Shown one piece after another: positions 33,301 through 45,385 of a DNA stretch of 64,000 nucleotides (positions are counted from its first letter, which is position 1; the number at the start of each line of letters is the position of its first letter). The notes below the pieces were generated by a model. The model made no database searches. It was not told the origin of the DNA and worked only from the letters and a program-made list of their open reading frames with translations. The stretch is from Tricholoma matsutake (Eukaryota; Basidiomycota; Agaricomycetes; Agaricales; Tricholomataceae). A program made the translations under genes and the position numbers. The DNA is taken from assembly GCA_026075535.2 (NCBI GenBank), contig AP026541.1, positions 3,410,001 through 3,474,000 on the forward strand. Direction: 5' to 3'.

Positions 33301-33499
33301 GGCATAAGGTTTTGATCCTGCGATTGTGTGAATCTGTTGGTAGGAATTTGGAAATCTTCAGTTGAAAAACCTGACATAAACACAGACAGCGTGAGGGGTT
33401 TGAGAATGCTGTGACAGCCGGAGCTGGGGAGTAGGAATGCAACACAATCGTCCCAAGAAAAACATGAGTTGCCTGCCACCGAAGGGGATCAATAGCAGT

Positions 33500-34135
33500 C
33501 ATTGCACCTGGAGGAGATAATGAGAAACAGCTTGCTGAGCAAATATGAACTGACTTACCACATAGTCAGACATAACCCATAACTAATAATCGCCCCCAGC
33601 AGATAACCAGACTAGCAACCAAGAGGCAAACTCATCAAAAGTAGAAAAGAACAGGTGCCAATGAGGGCACCTAGAAAGCCAGTCAGATCGCCAGTGGGTA
33701 TGACATGGAGAATATGACACAATCGTCACAAGAAAAACACTGGTTGCCTGGCGCAAAAGGGGATGGATACCAGTTTGCAGATGTAGGTCCCAAACTCAAC
33801 GCATATCAGCATGAGGTTTTTGCAAATTGTTGCAGCTAAGCAGGACTTCGTACGTTGCATACTTGGAAGTACCACTGTCACGTTCAACTTGCAGTACTCA
33901 ATGCTCAACGCCATGAGGGATTTGCGCATGCTATGACCGCTGGGACTTTGGAGTAAGAATATGACAGTCTTTGCAAGAAAAACAAGAGCGGATCCATAGT
34001 AGTCATTGAAACTGGAGGAGATAATGAGAAACAGCTTGCTGAGCAAAGATAAACTGACTTACCATGTAGTCAGACATAACCAAAGCTGATAATCTCCCCC
34101 AGCAGATATCATCCACTAACAACCAGAGGCAAATT
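33500..34135. repeat. 130-bp direct repeat pair
   Basis: CTGGAGGAGATAATGAGAAA..CAGCTTGCTGAGCAAA..GTCAGACATAACC..CCCCAGCAGATA at 33,508-33,632 recurs at 34,011-34,135 with minor changes. Confidence 0.75.
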
Positions 34136-34479
34136 CGACAAAGTAAACTAGTGTCATTGCAGAGTAGAAAAGAACAAGGGGAAAGGATCGCCTCTGGAAA
34201 GCGAGCCACGACTTGCCTGGTACCGAAGGGGATGGATAACATCTTGTAGATGTAGTCCCAAACTCAATGCATATCAGCGTGAGGCTTGCATATACTGGAA
34301 CTGGCAGAACTACTGTGACGGTCTCCTTGCGGTGCTCAATGCTCAACGGCGTGAGGGGTTTGAAGGAGTTGTGACAGCCGTTGCCAGATTGTTGAACACC
34401 GAGGGAGGGATGATCGATGATTGATGATGAGCGATGTCTCCGATGTCTAACCGGCCCTAAAGACTTGGGCAAATTTGTA

Positions 34480-36040
34480 TAGTTTTGTCCACAACTCCTT
34501 CAAAGTTCAAACCCCTCACACCGTTGAGCATTGAGCACCGCAAGTAGAACATCATGGTAGTTCTGCCAGTGCCAGTATATGCAAGCCTCACACTGATATG
34601 CGTTGAGTTTCCCTCAGTGTTCAACAATCTGGCAACGGCTTTCACAACTCCTTCAAACCCCTCACGCCATTGAGCATTGTGCACCAGAACACAATTCTTC
34701 CACCTCAAGCTCTTGCAACCATGATGAAGTCCTGCTTGTCGTGACGCTGTAACAGTTTGCAAATCTCACGTGGATGTGTGTTGAGCTTGGGACCTGCGTC
34801 TACAAGGTGCCTTTGGCGACAGGCAGGTTTTGTGTTTCTTGTGATAATTGTGTGGTATTCTTACCCTTGGTGATTACGGTACACTCAAACCCCTCACACT
34901 ATTGAGCATTGAGCACCACAAGTAGACCGTCACGGTAGTTCGGCCATCTCAAGTTTTTACAAGTATGCAACCAATGAAGTCCCAGTTACTGTGAGGCTGC
35001 AACAGTTGTTAAATATCATGCTATACATGTTGAGTTTGGGACCTGCTGTTATCAAGACTTTGGCAGCAGGCAAGTCTTGTTTTTCTTCTAATAATTCATT
35101 GCATTCTTATACTCATGTTCCGGTGGTTACAGTACATTCAAACCCCTTCTGTGCCATTGAGCATTGAGCACTGCGAGTAGAATGTCACCGTGGTGCTTCC
35201 ATTCAAAGTTTTGCCAAGTGTAGTCCTTCCACCCCCAAGCCCTGGCGGTTACAGCAAGCTCAAACCCTCACGCCCTTGAGCATTGAGCACCACAAGTAGA
35301 GTTCTTCCTAATATGCAAGCCTCACACTGATCTGCATTGAGTTTGGTACCGACATCTACAAGCTGTTATCCATCCCCTACGGTGCCAGGCAACTCTTGTT
35401 TTTCTCACAACAATTGTGTTGTATTCTTGTCCCAAGTCCATGCACTTACAGCATGCTGAAACCCCTCATGCCATTGAGCATTGAGCACCAGAACACAAAT
35501 CTTCCACCTCAAGTTCTTGCAACCATGATGAAGTCCTGCTTGTTGTGACGCTGTAACAGTTTGCAAATCTCATGCGGACATGCATTGAGCTTGGGACCTG
35601 CATCTACAAGGTGTTATAGAGACCCTTTGGCGACAGACAGGTTGTGTTTTTCTTGTGATAATTCTTACCCTTGGCGATTACAGTACATTCAAACCCCTTG
35701 AGCATTGAGCACCGCAAGGAGAATGCCATGGTAGTTCTGCCGTTTCCAGGATATACAAGCCTCACACTGATATGCGTTGAGTTTGGGACCTACATCTACC
35801 TCAAGTTCATGCAAGTATGAAGTCCTGCTTGTTGTGACGCTGTAACAGTTTGCCCAACTCACGCGAACATGCATTGAGCTTGGGACCTGCGTCTACTACA
35901 AGATGTTACCGAGACCCTTTGGCAACCAGCAGGTTCTGTTTTTCTTGTGATAATTGTGTGGTATTGTTACTGGGCGATTACAGTATGTTCAAACCCCTCA
36001 CGCCGTTGAGCATTGAGCACCAGAACACAAATCTTCCACC
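34480..36040 (-). repeat. Repeat island, minus arm
   Basis: The same landmarks in inverse (CAAACCCCTCACGCC followed by a TTGAGCATTGAGCAC string) at about 34,505, 34,653, 34,886, 35,139, 35,261, 35,457, 35,690 and 35,990. The turn-over point is about 34,430-34,480, so the island is a large inverted arrangement. Confidence 0.8.
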
Positions 36041-36194
36041 TCATATATCTGATATGAGTTCCAATTCAACACTTGATTCTTGTCTTTTTTCCACTTCCCG
36101 TTTACTCAGTATCCAAGGCTATGACCACCTGCTGCTAGTCAATGATACGCTTTGTTTCAATCTGCCCTGATTTCGCCAACATTCAGGTTGACTG

Positions 36195-36921
36195 GTGGCT
36201 GTTGGGCACCGTGTTTGGGAACTGTGGTCTCCTAATTCTGCCCAAGTTATGTTCTATCCTGGAGTTCCTCCCGCAGATTTCCAGTTAGTGTGTCCTTCAG
36301 ATGAGACACAGCCAAGATATGATGGTCATCTGGGCAGGTATGACTATACAGTCTCACCACAACTGCTGTCTGCACAACACCCATGGTGCATATTTATCCT
36401 GCAACAGGAGTTGGGCTTCAAGCGACAGTCTGAGTATCCAGAATTTGCCCTCTTGCACCAGAATTGGCGGAGTACATCCTCAGAAGAAGGGTTCATTTCT
36501 ACGGAATGGATAGACACTTTGATGTTTTGACTGAACCGCCTCGATGCTGAGATGTCAAGTTGCTCAGAACTCACGGCTTGTCGAGTGGATCTATGGGAGA
36601 GTCGACCGCTATTCCCTTCGGTTGACGAGGTTGTCACCCTGAGATGCATCTGATCTTTTGCTATCGCTGTTGATTGCATTGCCTGGCTCCATCGTTCAAT
36701 CAAAGATCGCTGCCTGGCTCATCATGGCGAGGTTGGTTTTGGCTGACCCGGTGATGTTGGATATGGTGCAGAAGGGAACCATTCCACCTGTGTGTGAGGA
36801 TTATATTGGGGCGTGGCTTAACGGTTCAGATGAATGCAATGCTATATGGGCGATGGGCAAAGGCATGCCCTGTTTTGTGCCTACTCATCATGCCATCATG
36901 AAATCAGGTGCTGGAATTTAG
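36195..36921 (+). pseudogene. Uncharacterised Agaricomycete protein fragments
   Basis: The frame 36,195-36,530 holds FYPGVPPADFQLVCPSDETQ, PRYDGHLGRYDYTVSPQLLS, PWCIFILQQELGF and LLHQNWRSTSSEEGFISTEW. The next frame, 36,658-36,921, holds IIMARLVLADPVMLDMV-like text and AIWAMGKGMPCFVPTHHAIM. The composition and motifs look like a real, decayed gene of an uncharacterised family. No function can be given. Confidence 0.4.
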
Positions 36922-36999
36922 TTTTACGTGGGCTGTCAAATGGTTGTGCTGGTAGTGTTTGAGTCTTTCCATCACTATGGATGAGAACCCAGGCTTTAC

Positions 37000-38765
37000 A
37001 TACGGCTCCTTGCATCGCAGCTCAGTGCCTTAATCACGTTGCTCATCAGCCTCCATATTGACATGCCTTGCCTTTCGGACAGCCTGAGCCTCAAGCCTGG
37101 CAGCTTGCGGATGTTGACAAGATATGCACAGTGAGAGAGCCCACCAACCACCTTCCACCTCCGCTGCTGCCAGATCACAGGACCGAGGGCTTGTTGAAGA
37201 CATTTTCGGTGACTTCTATCTCCGAGTTCTTGTCTGTGCAGCGACACTCACCTGGGGAACCAATCTTCCTTCCCGCAGGATGATGGGTCTTTTGTCTCAG
37301 GATGTCCCACTAATGCTTGGACCGGCTGGGCATTCGCAGTATGACACCTGCAGAGAAGGGATAATCAATTCTTAGCAATCTGCAACACCTCTGTGTGTGC
37401 CTGCTCGAGCCACCCCCAGGCTGCGAATTCAACCTAGAGACTCTACCTGTCAAGATGGGTGGCACCAAAGGTGCTAGAAGGTCTGAGTGAGAAACCTGTT
37501 TTGGCAATGATGACCACCCGTTGTGCCATGGATACCTTGCCAATGACTGGGAGAAAGTAATATGTAACTTTTGTTGCGCGTTATTCTCTGGAGATGCCCC
37601 AAATTCATCAAACACTATGCAATATGTGAGTATTGAGTATGTAATACTTTGACGCAAGTATGGCCATTTTAGGAGTTACTTTCCGCTCATCCAATCTTGC
37701 ACCATCACTTGCAATGGCATTGGCACAAATTATGTGGAACGGCCTCTATGCTTCTTGGCCGGGTAAATGGGCTTTCGCAGAGGAGCGAATCCAGGCCCAT
37801 TACTTGAGGTTTATATCTATACTGGGCGCGGCTGATCATGCAAGCATTAGGTATGTAACTTACACTTTTCTCTCCCATTTTGTGCTTGAATATCTCCAGG
37901 CCTATGGGCTGGCATGGCAAAAGTGGCAACATGCTAGAAGGCAGTCATATAACTGTTGATTTTTGACTTCCCAGTGACCAACATTTGACCACCCGACATG
38001 TATACCAGATTGATGATGTGTACTGATGGGAGGACTTGAGTGGTGGTGGTAGGGGAAAGACAAACTCGGCAGATGTTTTGCGGACAGCAGGAGGACTTGG
38101 GTGCTGGTGGCAGGGGGAAAAAGACAAACTTGCCGGATGCTTTGCGGACGGTGGGGTGGTGGTAAGTGGACATCAGGCGACTGCCTTTTTCGATGTTTTG
38201 GATGTGACTATACGTTCTCAATGTATCTTGCTGTTTGTTTATGTGCCATTGCTTATGTTCTACCATGTCAGTTTCTTTGGTTGCATTTTCCATGTACTTA
38301 GATCTGTCTTTGCTTTGGACAGACCAGAACGCAACTTCTCCATGTGCCAGGTACTCGACGCAGGCGACGTTGGGCACGAGCGGTGTCATCAGCTCCTTAT
38401 AGTATGTCTATCTATCTTTCCCTCCCTTACCACCTGATAAACCACCTTCATCGCAGACCAAAGCCTGTCCAGGCTGGCAGCGCACAGAGGTCAGACCACT
38501 GAGTCTATGTACAGTGTGGGGTTGGTGTTCGTCATCTACAAGTAACTCATGAGTCCAACAATGCAATCTCAGCCTCTGTTGATTAAATTCACCAGGATCA
38601 CGTCCATTTTTTGCCTATCATCATGTCTTTTCCATTGTTCTAATTGATCTTGATGGTCGAATATAGGCGCTCGACACTTCTACATCATATATTTTCTACA
38701 AACTCACTGGATCTCATGTATGTATCGTTTGTTACTGAGTCACAGAATCTGAAGCTCACTTGTAT
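37000..38765. other. Decayed region; possible exon at 37,660-37,959
   Basis: A plus-strand frame at 37,660-37,959 (NGLYASWPGKWAFAEERIQ, FLSHFVLEYLQAYGLAWQKW) looks coding-like but matches nothing I know. 38,030-38,152 is a two-copy tandem repeat of about 61 bp (AGGACTTG..GGCAGATGTTTTGCGGAC and its copy). The rest shows no gene. Confidence 0.35.
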
Positions 38766-38769
38766 ACTT

Positions 38770-41080
38770 TCTGTGCAGTCTGGATTTTGTCCTTATGTTT
38801 GTCAGTGCCATCTTCAACTACGTGGGGCCTTTCTTTCTTAGGCAAGTTCTGACTTCCTCCCATCACATTCCACACCTAACCCCTTGCTGTACCTTCCTCC
38901 AGACGCATCCTTGATGCCGTTGATCTCAAATCGCCCATGCCCAAAAGCAAAGCAAAAGCATACATATACACCTTCCTCATTCATATGTTCACTGGTCAAG
39001 GTCTCACCCCCTTTCTTTCGCTCTTTATCCACAGCTAATATCTCCTTACATTCTAGGCACAAGCAGACTTACAGCACCTCTGGTTTGGGTGGCATGCCTG
39101 TACGTGGATACGGAGTGAGCTGATGGCAAGTATATATGACAAGGCGCTGAAGAGCAAGGACTATTCGGGGATTGTGGATAAGGAGAAGGAGAAATCAAAA
39201 ATGGGCGCAGGGGTGGGAGGTGAAGGCGAGGATCTTAATTCTACTGCAACTCGTGAGTACTTCTGGCCTCGGGCTTAGGTTATGAAACTGATATATGTTT
39301 GTTTTGTCACAGCGAAGGAGAAGAAGAAAGAGGAGAAGGAAAGGAAGGAGAGTAAGAAGGAGGAGCAGAAGGCGAGGGAGAAAGCGGATGACCCTAAGGT
39401 GGGTGCTGATGTCGAGAAAATTGTGAATCTGATGACTGGAGACACTAATAAAGTAAATCACTATTTTGTGTTTGGGTAACTTGGGTTCTTGGATCACTGA
39501 TCCTGTGAATAGATATCGCAAATGGTGTCGGGGTTGTATTTCCTTTATGGTATGTATGACACCTTGATGGGCTGCAACATACACTTGTTTGAATCCAATA
39601 GCACCATTCAAGATCGTGATATCTTCCTATTCCAGTGGGGTTTCCATTTTGTCTGTATATTAATTGGGCTAGCCCTTCCAGACTTCTCAGATGGAGTGCC
39701 TTTGCGGGATTCATGGTGCTGCTTGCAGGGTGGCCATTGAACAGCTTCATTGCACGATGTAGCATTTGGATTCAAAAAGGATTGCTTGCAGCCAGAGATA
39801 AGTGGATGGGGGTGTTGAACGAGTTAATTGGATCTGTGGGTTCACTAGCCTTCCATCTGACATTCTTTGTTCATTGTCTTTTGTAGGTCAAGTTCATCAA
39901 GTTCTTCATGTGGGAGGAACGATCGATTGAGTGTGCACTGGATGCGAGGGAGCATGAGATGAAGTGGATGACCAAATGTTGGTCATGTTGCCATTGTTCC
40001 TGCTTTTTCCTAGCAGGTCCCTGAGTTATTGTTGCGATTTCTAGCTCGTGTGAATTCAGTGTTGTTCTACCTGTCGTGGACATGTGCCCCGATATTGGTG
40101 TCAATCATCTTGTTCTTTGCATACGTGATGCAGGGGAAGGAGTTGACTGTTAGCATTGTGTTTACGGTCAGCAATTCATGTTCTGGTGGTTGTACGATAT
40201 GCTGATGATTTGTATTGGGGCAGTCAATTGTGTTGTCCAATATGATCAGGTATGCAGGTCTGCTGTTCGGGGTTCCATGGAGTTTTACTCAATATCCCTA
40301 GGCACCACTGAACGTCATCCCTATGTGCACTATCCATTTTACCACTGTGATCATCAACACAACCTAATGGATACCCTACTTTTAGACTGGCATTGCCCTA
40401 AATTGCATTGCAGTGTACCTCAATGAACATGAAGTCTCCTCCAAAGTCTCTTCTCTCAAGAGTGATGGCCTCTCCTCTCCTACCCCCGCAGTAGATGAGG
40501 GCCTCGGCCTAGAGAATGTGTCCTTTAAATGGAACGAGGTGGAGGAAGTTAAACCTAAAGATGAAGATGTTAGCAAGACATCCGTCGTATCTCAGATCCT
40601 GTCCCCTACTGCGTCCTCAGATGGCAATGGCCGCGGACGATGCAGATAGCGCTATTTTGTTGGAGAATGTGGACCATCGCTTCGAGTTGCAGGATATCAA
40701 TATCAGGTTCCCTGAGGGTCAGCTTTCTGTGATCACAGGCCCGATGGCATCCGGAAAGACTGCACTCCTTGTATGTTGTCTCATTTTATAATCTGTTCTT
40801 GTGCTAAAGTAGGTTGAGTAGATGGGGCTCTTGGGTGAGATGACACTGCTCCCGGGTGGACGAATCATCCTGTCGAAGGTCCCTAGCAGTGTGGATGAAT
40901 TTGGGCACATGCATACTATATCGTACGCAGCGCAGTCGCTGTGCCTCTGGCACCAGTCCATATTATGGATACTATACCTACAAAAAAGAAACATATAACG
41001 CGGGTGAATTTGATTGTACACTGTGGTCCACCACTTCCCATGATCTGATAATGCAGAGAAAATCTGCGGTTCCCTAGACC
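38770..41080 (+). pseudogene. ABCC-type (MRP-like) ABC transporter, TMD1 to NBD1 fragment
   Basis: Short exons joined by GT..AG introns give LDFVLMFVSAIFNYVGPFFL, RILDAVDLKSPMPKAK, SELMASIYDKALKSKDYSGI, KIVNLMTGDTNK, WSAFAGFMVLLAGWPLNSF, MGVLNELIGSV, VKFIKFFMWEERSIECALDA, VNSVLFYLSWTCAPILVSII, GKELTVSIVFT, TGIALNCIAVYLNEHEVSSK, GLGLENVSFKWNEVEEV, then ELQDINIRFPEGQLSVITGP with Walker A GPMASGKT, LLPGGRIILSKVP and GHMHTISYAAQS (Q-loop). This is a membrane exporter's first transmembrane domain and ATP-binding domain. A frame change at about 40,640 and loss after the Q-loop (no signature, Walker B or second half) make it a relic. Confidence 0.8.
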
Positions 41081-41443
41081 TATGGATGTCAAGATCCAGG
41101 TAATCACTGATAATCCTAATGCACGTAGGTTGGCAATGCTGTGAGGTATGACTTCAACTTACAGAAATCATGAGCTCCTTCCACTATAGGAAGCTCAATT
41201 GGCTCCTGAGCACCCAGTTGTACTTGCTGAATCTCTGTCAGGGACTTGTACCACATCTGTTTATAGAAATTGTGTGGCAGGGCGGCAACTACCCTTTGGG
41301 AGCTAGCAGGTGGGTATTGTCCCTGGATATGAACATGTGGTCGAGTGCCAGGAAGGTGGCTCCCAAACTCGTTGGTCGTCTTACGGTTGGCGTCAATGTA
41401 TTCCAGCAAAACCTTCACCTCCGAACTCTCACTCAAGCTGTCA
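40642..41443. repeat. Duplicated segment X, copy 1
   Basis: From GCAGATAGC to CTCTCA.TCAAGCT it matches 48,297-49,217 at high identity. It lacks about 80 bp after CACCAGTCCATATT and about 60 bp near 41,426 relative to copy 2. It carries the ABC NBD exon (+) and the coiled-coil gene 3' end (-). Confidence 0.9.
41116..41443 (-). pseudogene. Detached C-terminal segment of the coiled-coil protein (copy 1)
   Basis: Minus frame SSEVKVLLEYIDANRKTTNE, FGSHLPGTRPHVHIQGQYPP, ALPHNFYKQMWYKSLTEIQQ, EPIELPIVEGAHDF matches 48,853-49,180 with few changes. Upstream it runs into unrelated sequence, so it has lost its gene. Confidence 0.75.
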
Positions 41444-41512
41444 TCAAGGTACCTGCGGGGTGGCAGAACTGAGTCATTTGAATTAAGATATGAGGGCACA
41501 GGTAGCTAAGGG

Positions 41513-43680
41513 TTACAGCATTTGAATCGTACTAAGCCACGCATACCACAGCATGACATCGAGCTGGAGCAAGTCTTTGTGGACAGTTTTGCCTTCTGCA
41601 ATGTTCATGGTTTGAAAAGCACTATGCAGCATCTCTAGTTCAGAGATGTGGGAGGGTGACATGAAATCTACGGTGATCTTCAATGAATTTGAAATATTTG
41701 ATACCTAGTTGGCAGTGAGAAGATGTTACTGTGTGTTCCAATCAAGCTTACTTGGTGTGGGCATCCAGGTGGAATTATGACTGCTTCACCCGGCAGCTGT
41801 GTTGTGTACCAGCCAGCAATCCCGCTATTCAAAAAAGCACGTTTGTTAACTTCAGGAGATATGTAATGCACCTCTGCGATAATGGGATCTGCCATTTTGC
41901 TATCTTCATAGGACAATGGATCAAGTGCCTTGGAAAGTGAGGGAATACAGGCAGAGGGCCAAATGTCCCAGTGGGCGCCTGAGAGCTGGCCTTTTGGCTG
42001 GCTGTAAAGCATGACATTTATGGCACCGGATTTGTCCATGTGCACGAATGTCGTACCATTATGGCTCAAATCAGCCTATTTGATGGTGAACTTTTGAACA
42101 GTATCATGAGTTGTAAATTTACCTGAGAGATGTACAGTTTTGGGCCTAGCCGATGTAAGAGTATCAATAAATGGTGTTGAACACATGGAAAACATGTTAC
42201 CAAGGTTGGGCAGGACACTTCCTTTGGGAAAGTATGAGAATAGATTCAGTGGTCCACAAGACACCAAGTGGACAGGAAACATGTTTTCTATACATGTAGT
42301 AAAAGCTTCATAGAGTCTTGGGTTGATATCTTGCAAATCACTGGTAGGCGGGTAGTCCTATATTAAAGTGAACACAAATAAGTTAGATGAAAAATTGCAG
42401 AACACACCCTGATCTGGAGAGCCCCACCTGGGTCTTGTATCTTGTCCCAAGATTTGAAGTATCTAGCGAGTGTTGAAGTATGGCTGTGCAAGGTTCCTGC
42501 TTCAAGAAAAGAGACTATGCAGCACTTCTGGCCATTTTGCTTCAAGTCAAGGAGTTCCGTCGGTGGTGCAGGTTCTACGACACCAGCCAGAACAAAAGGC
42601 TCTTTATTGTCCCACTTCTGCTGGAAAATTTCCTTGGTCAACTCCCCAACCCGGTACCTTGACATTTCTTGCATTTCAAACCCTTCCTTGTGACACATCG
42701 ATTCAGGAACACAAGGTGGTCTGTCTTGACTTAGGCATTGAGAGGGCCGTGATGCTATCATGGTCTCCATGGTGGCGACAGTGTTTTGAAGCTCTTCAAC
42801 TGAAAAAATTGTGACAGGCATAAACCATGTTTTGCAATGCGTGCTGGTGCATGGTGTGGGAGGGGAAGTGTTTAATGAAGAACATCCCTGGTAGCATAGG
42901 TCACAAAGTTCAAATCCGCACCGAGGGCAAAACCATGACTGGAACAATAGAGTCATGAAGCACACATCTATATAAGCAGGTGATGAATAACTTTAAAGCA
43001 AGATGAAGCAATTGAATTGTACCACAGGAATTTATTAAATTCGTTTGGAAACCTCAGACACGGATTTCAGGATGTTGGACATGAACTAACTCAGCCTTCA
43101 GCTTTGGAAGCAAGGCTTTTGCTGCTGCGTACTATAAAGCCAATGAGAAAGGGGGTATAGAATGCAAAGGATCTACCACACCTGTACCACTAGTTTGTGG
43201 TTAACGGTCCTCGAAGGCTTCCAACCATAGTACTTAAACTCTTTCTGCTGAGCCCGACCAACACTGCAACCATCAAAGATCAGACTAGAGCTTGGCTCCT
43301 TCAGCATCCACCAAAAGAAGACAAAGTGACAACTTTCACAAATCTCATTCCTGGGTGTAACATGAGCCTGAGAGCATGCCATGCAATAGGTGGTGGAGTC
43401 TAATGTCTGATATTCACAGCATGCACGATCTTGAAGTAGCCATCCCTGTCCCTTGAGATCCATTAATTTTTGTTTCTTTGGGTCAGGAGTTTCATTGACA
43501 CTGCTCTTGTGCTTTTTCAGCTGGGCAGATGGCACAGGACTAGGGTCTCTAGCTCCTGGATTGGTGACTGGACTAGGGATAGAGGGCCCAATATCGGCAG
43601 TGCTCGAGGGAGATGCAGCAGTCTTGTTGTTCTGAAGATCAACTGTGTGATACTTGATGTTTGAGCTTGTCCAGGATAAA
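41513..43680 (-). CDS. JmjC-domain protein (putative 2-oxoglutarate/Fe(II) oxygenase)
   Basis: Seven exons read continuously on the minus strand: about 43,680-43,182, 43,131-43,062, 42,967-42,408, 42,357-42,201, 42,145-42,123 (23-nt microexon), 42,075-41,752, 41,704-41,513 (stop TAA). All junctions are GT..AG and keep phase. Order: basic linker (KKHKSSVNETPDPKKQKLMD), zinc-binding cysteines (CCEYQTL, YCMACSQ, CESCH), WFCPRCGFELCDLCY, then the JmjC fold: GPKLYISQ, FVHMDKSGAINVMLYS (HxD metal ligands), AHWDIWP, AVIIPPGCPHQVS (distal His) and a helical tail ending in WYAWLS. The family oxidises methyl-lysine or other groups in the nucleus; the substrate here is unknown. The start is uncertain: the frame is open upstream of 43,535 (KYHTVDLQNNKTAASPSS) but no clean ATG is seen. 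Iron-binding residues are kept, so it may be active. Confidence 0.8.
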
Positions 43681-43689
43681 TGTAATCAG

Positions 43690-45190
43690 GATGAACCAGG
43701 GAAGTCAAACATACACATTGCCCAGCCATATTTCACAGTTGCCTCCCCTTCCCACTTATCTAATGGCATCACGGCTGCAACTACGTGAATAGTGGATGTC
43801 CCTTTCAGCAGAAAACCCTGGTTTTACTGTAACACAAGTCACTAGAAAGAAAATTGAGACTCACATCCAACGCATACGTACGCCCTATGGGAAAACATTC
43901 AATGTTGTTCGCAGAGAAAGGTTACCACCTATGTGACAAAATAGCAACCTTTGAATATGAAGATAACTGCATATCAGAAATATGTATGAATTCTAAATAA
44001 TGGGATTTTAGAGAACATAAACTTGGGCTTGAGCAGTTCCATACCAGTGCCTCCTAGAATCGCGTATGAACTCCTGGGGACAAAGGCTACAGGGAAGGCC
44101 AAACCGGGGAGCCTCACCTCAGAGTTCCTGACTCTGACCGGTCGATGTTCTGTTAAGCTGTAAAGTTGTGTGCCACTATCGCTATCATGCAAGAGCATTA
44201 ATCCCAATGGCTCTGAAACACTGACAGTGACCCTGAAGAATGGCTTAATTGGTCCAGATTCAATATATAATTCTGATGCACTCACGGACAGTCATGGATG
44301 GGCACTTGATGCAAGGTAGCTTGTTTGATGATATCGTATTCAACTCTGTCATGATAATGAAACAAATGAATTATGGCAAAACTTCCAATAGGCTTTTCCA
44401 AATGCATACATTTTCAATTCTTGAAGAAGGAACACAAGAATCCGTGTTTCTGACAGTAGATGGAGATACATTATCCGAGATTCAGGAAGCAATGGCTCAG
44501 CATCATTAAAACATGCTGAGGGGAATTCAGACACTACTTTGGAGGTTGTCAGCTTCATTATGAAAGGGAAGGACAGAAGACAATCGCACTGTTCTCCTCA
44601 TACATATTTCCTCTAACACCACTTCATGACCTGTCATTGAGGCTACCGTGGACTCGTAACAGGATATGGCTCCATGCTTAAATAGCCCTGGAGGGCAATG
44701 CATATTGAACATAAGCTCATCCAAAACATTCCCCAAACCGAAGCAACCCTCAACACGGTGACTCGGGAGATACAAGTGCTGCCCATGGGAAGTTAAAACG
44801 ACAAGATAGATAGAACCATCGACAACCTGCCACACCATGTCTAACACAGATGACCTAGGTGGCATTAATATCATTCTGAACCTACGACCCTCCTGATCTT
44901 CCACATCCCATAAAATCAACTGGTCAAGAGTTCCTGTTTATCCATCACCTTTCAAAAGATCAAGAAGGGATGAAATATTACCACCAATCACCACATTCTG
45001 CCCACCTTCACAGAAGAGCACTCACCTTATTTTACCCTGCTGTCGGTCTAGTAAGGAGCCACATACAGGATTGGAGACCATTGCCACCAGATGCCAAGGA
45101 ACTGAGTTGTTGGGCAAGGGAATCAAGTCTAATGGAAGCCTGGCTATGGTTTCAAATAAACTTTTTTGAGTCAGCCTGAGGGCTTCCGAA
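43690..45190 (-). pseudogene. Uncharacterised protein, possible WD40-like propeller
   Basis: Minus-strand stretches: ALRLTQKSLFETIARLPLDL, VPWHLVAMVSNPVCGSLLD, GGQNVVIGGNISSLLDLL, then LILWDVEDQEGRRFRMILMP, WQVVDGSIYLVVLTSHGQHL, TVASMTGHEVVLEEIC, RTVRLSSVLPF, then after a break KPFFRVTVSVSEPLGLMLLH, QLYSLTEHRPVRVR, and lastly AAVMPLDKWEGEATVKYGWA with a stop at about 43,693. LILWDVED and the beta-rich text recall WD40 blades, but I cannot assign a family. Several joins lack clean introns, so decay is likely. It lies head-to-tail upstream of the JmjC gene. Confidence 0.45.
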
Positions 45191-45385
45191 AAAGTGACTA
45201 CTTAGTAGTCTGTTTTTACTTGCAGGGTTGAAACCGTTGATGGAACATTCACTTGACTCATGTGAAAAAAAATGCAAGGCCAAACACATGCAACACGCCT
45301 GCTAATTGATGCATCGTTTTCTGAATAGACCCCATATTTAACTTCTATATATCACTTAATTCCTGTCACTCTTTTTTCCAAACAT

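Larger units (their letters stand above)
30890..34420 (+). repeat. Repeat island, plus arm
   Basis: Degenerate units with landmarks GTTGCCTGGCGCCGAAGGGG, GATAACAGCTTGTAGATG, CCCAAACTCAACGCATATCA and GTGCTCAATGCTCAA followed by a GGCGTGAGGGG-like string. The last landmark occurs at about 31,046, 31,229, 31,585, 31,828, 33,390 (partial), 33,894 and 34,335. Unit ends also carry CTGTAACCGCCGAGGG..AAGAATACCACACAA. No open protein frame persists across units. Confidence 0.8.
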
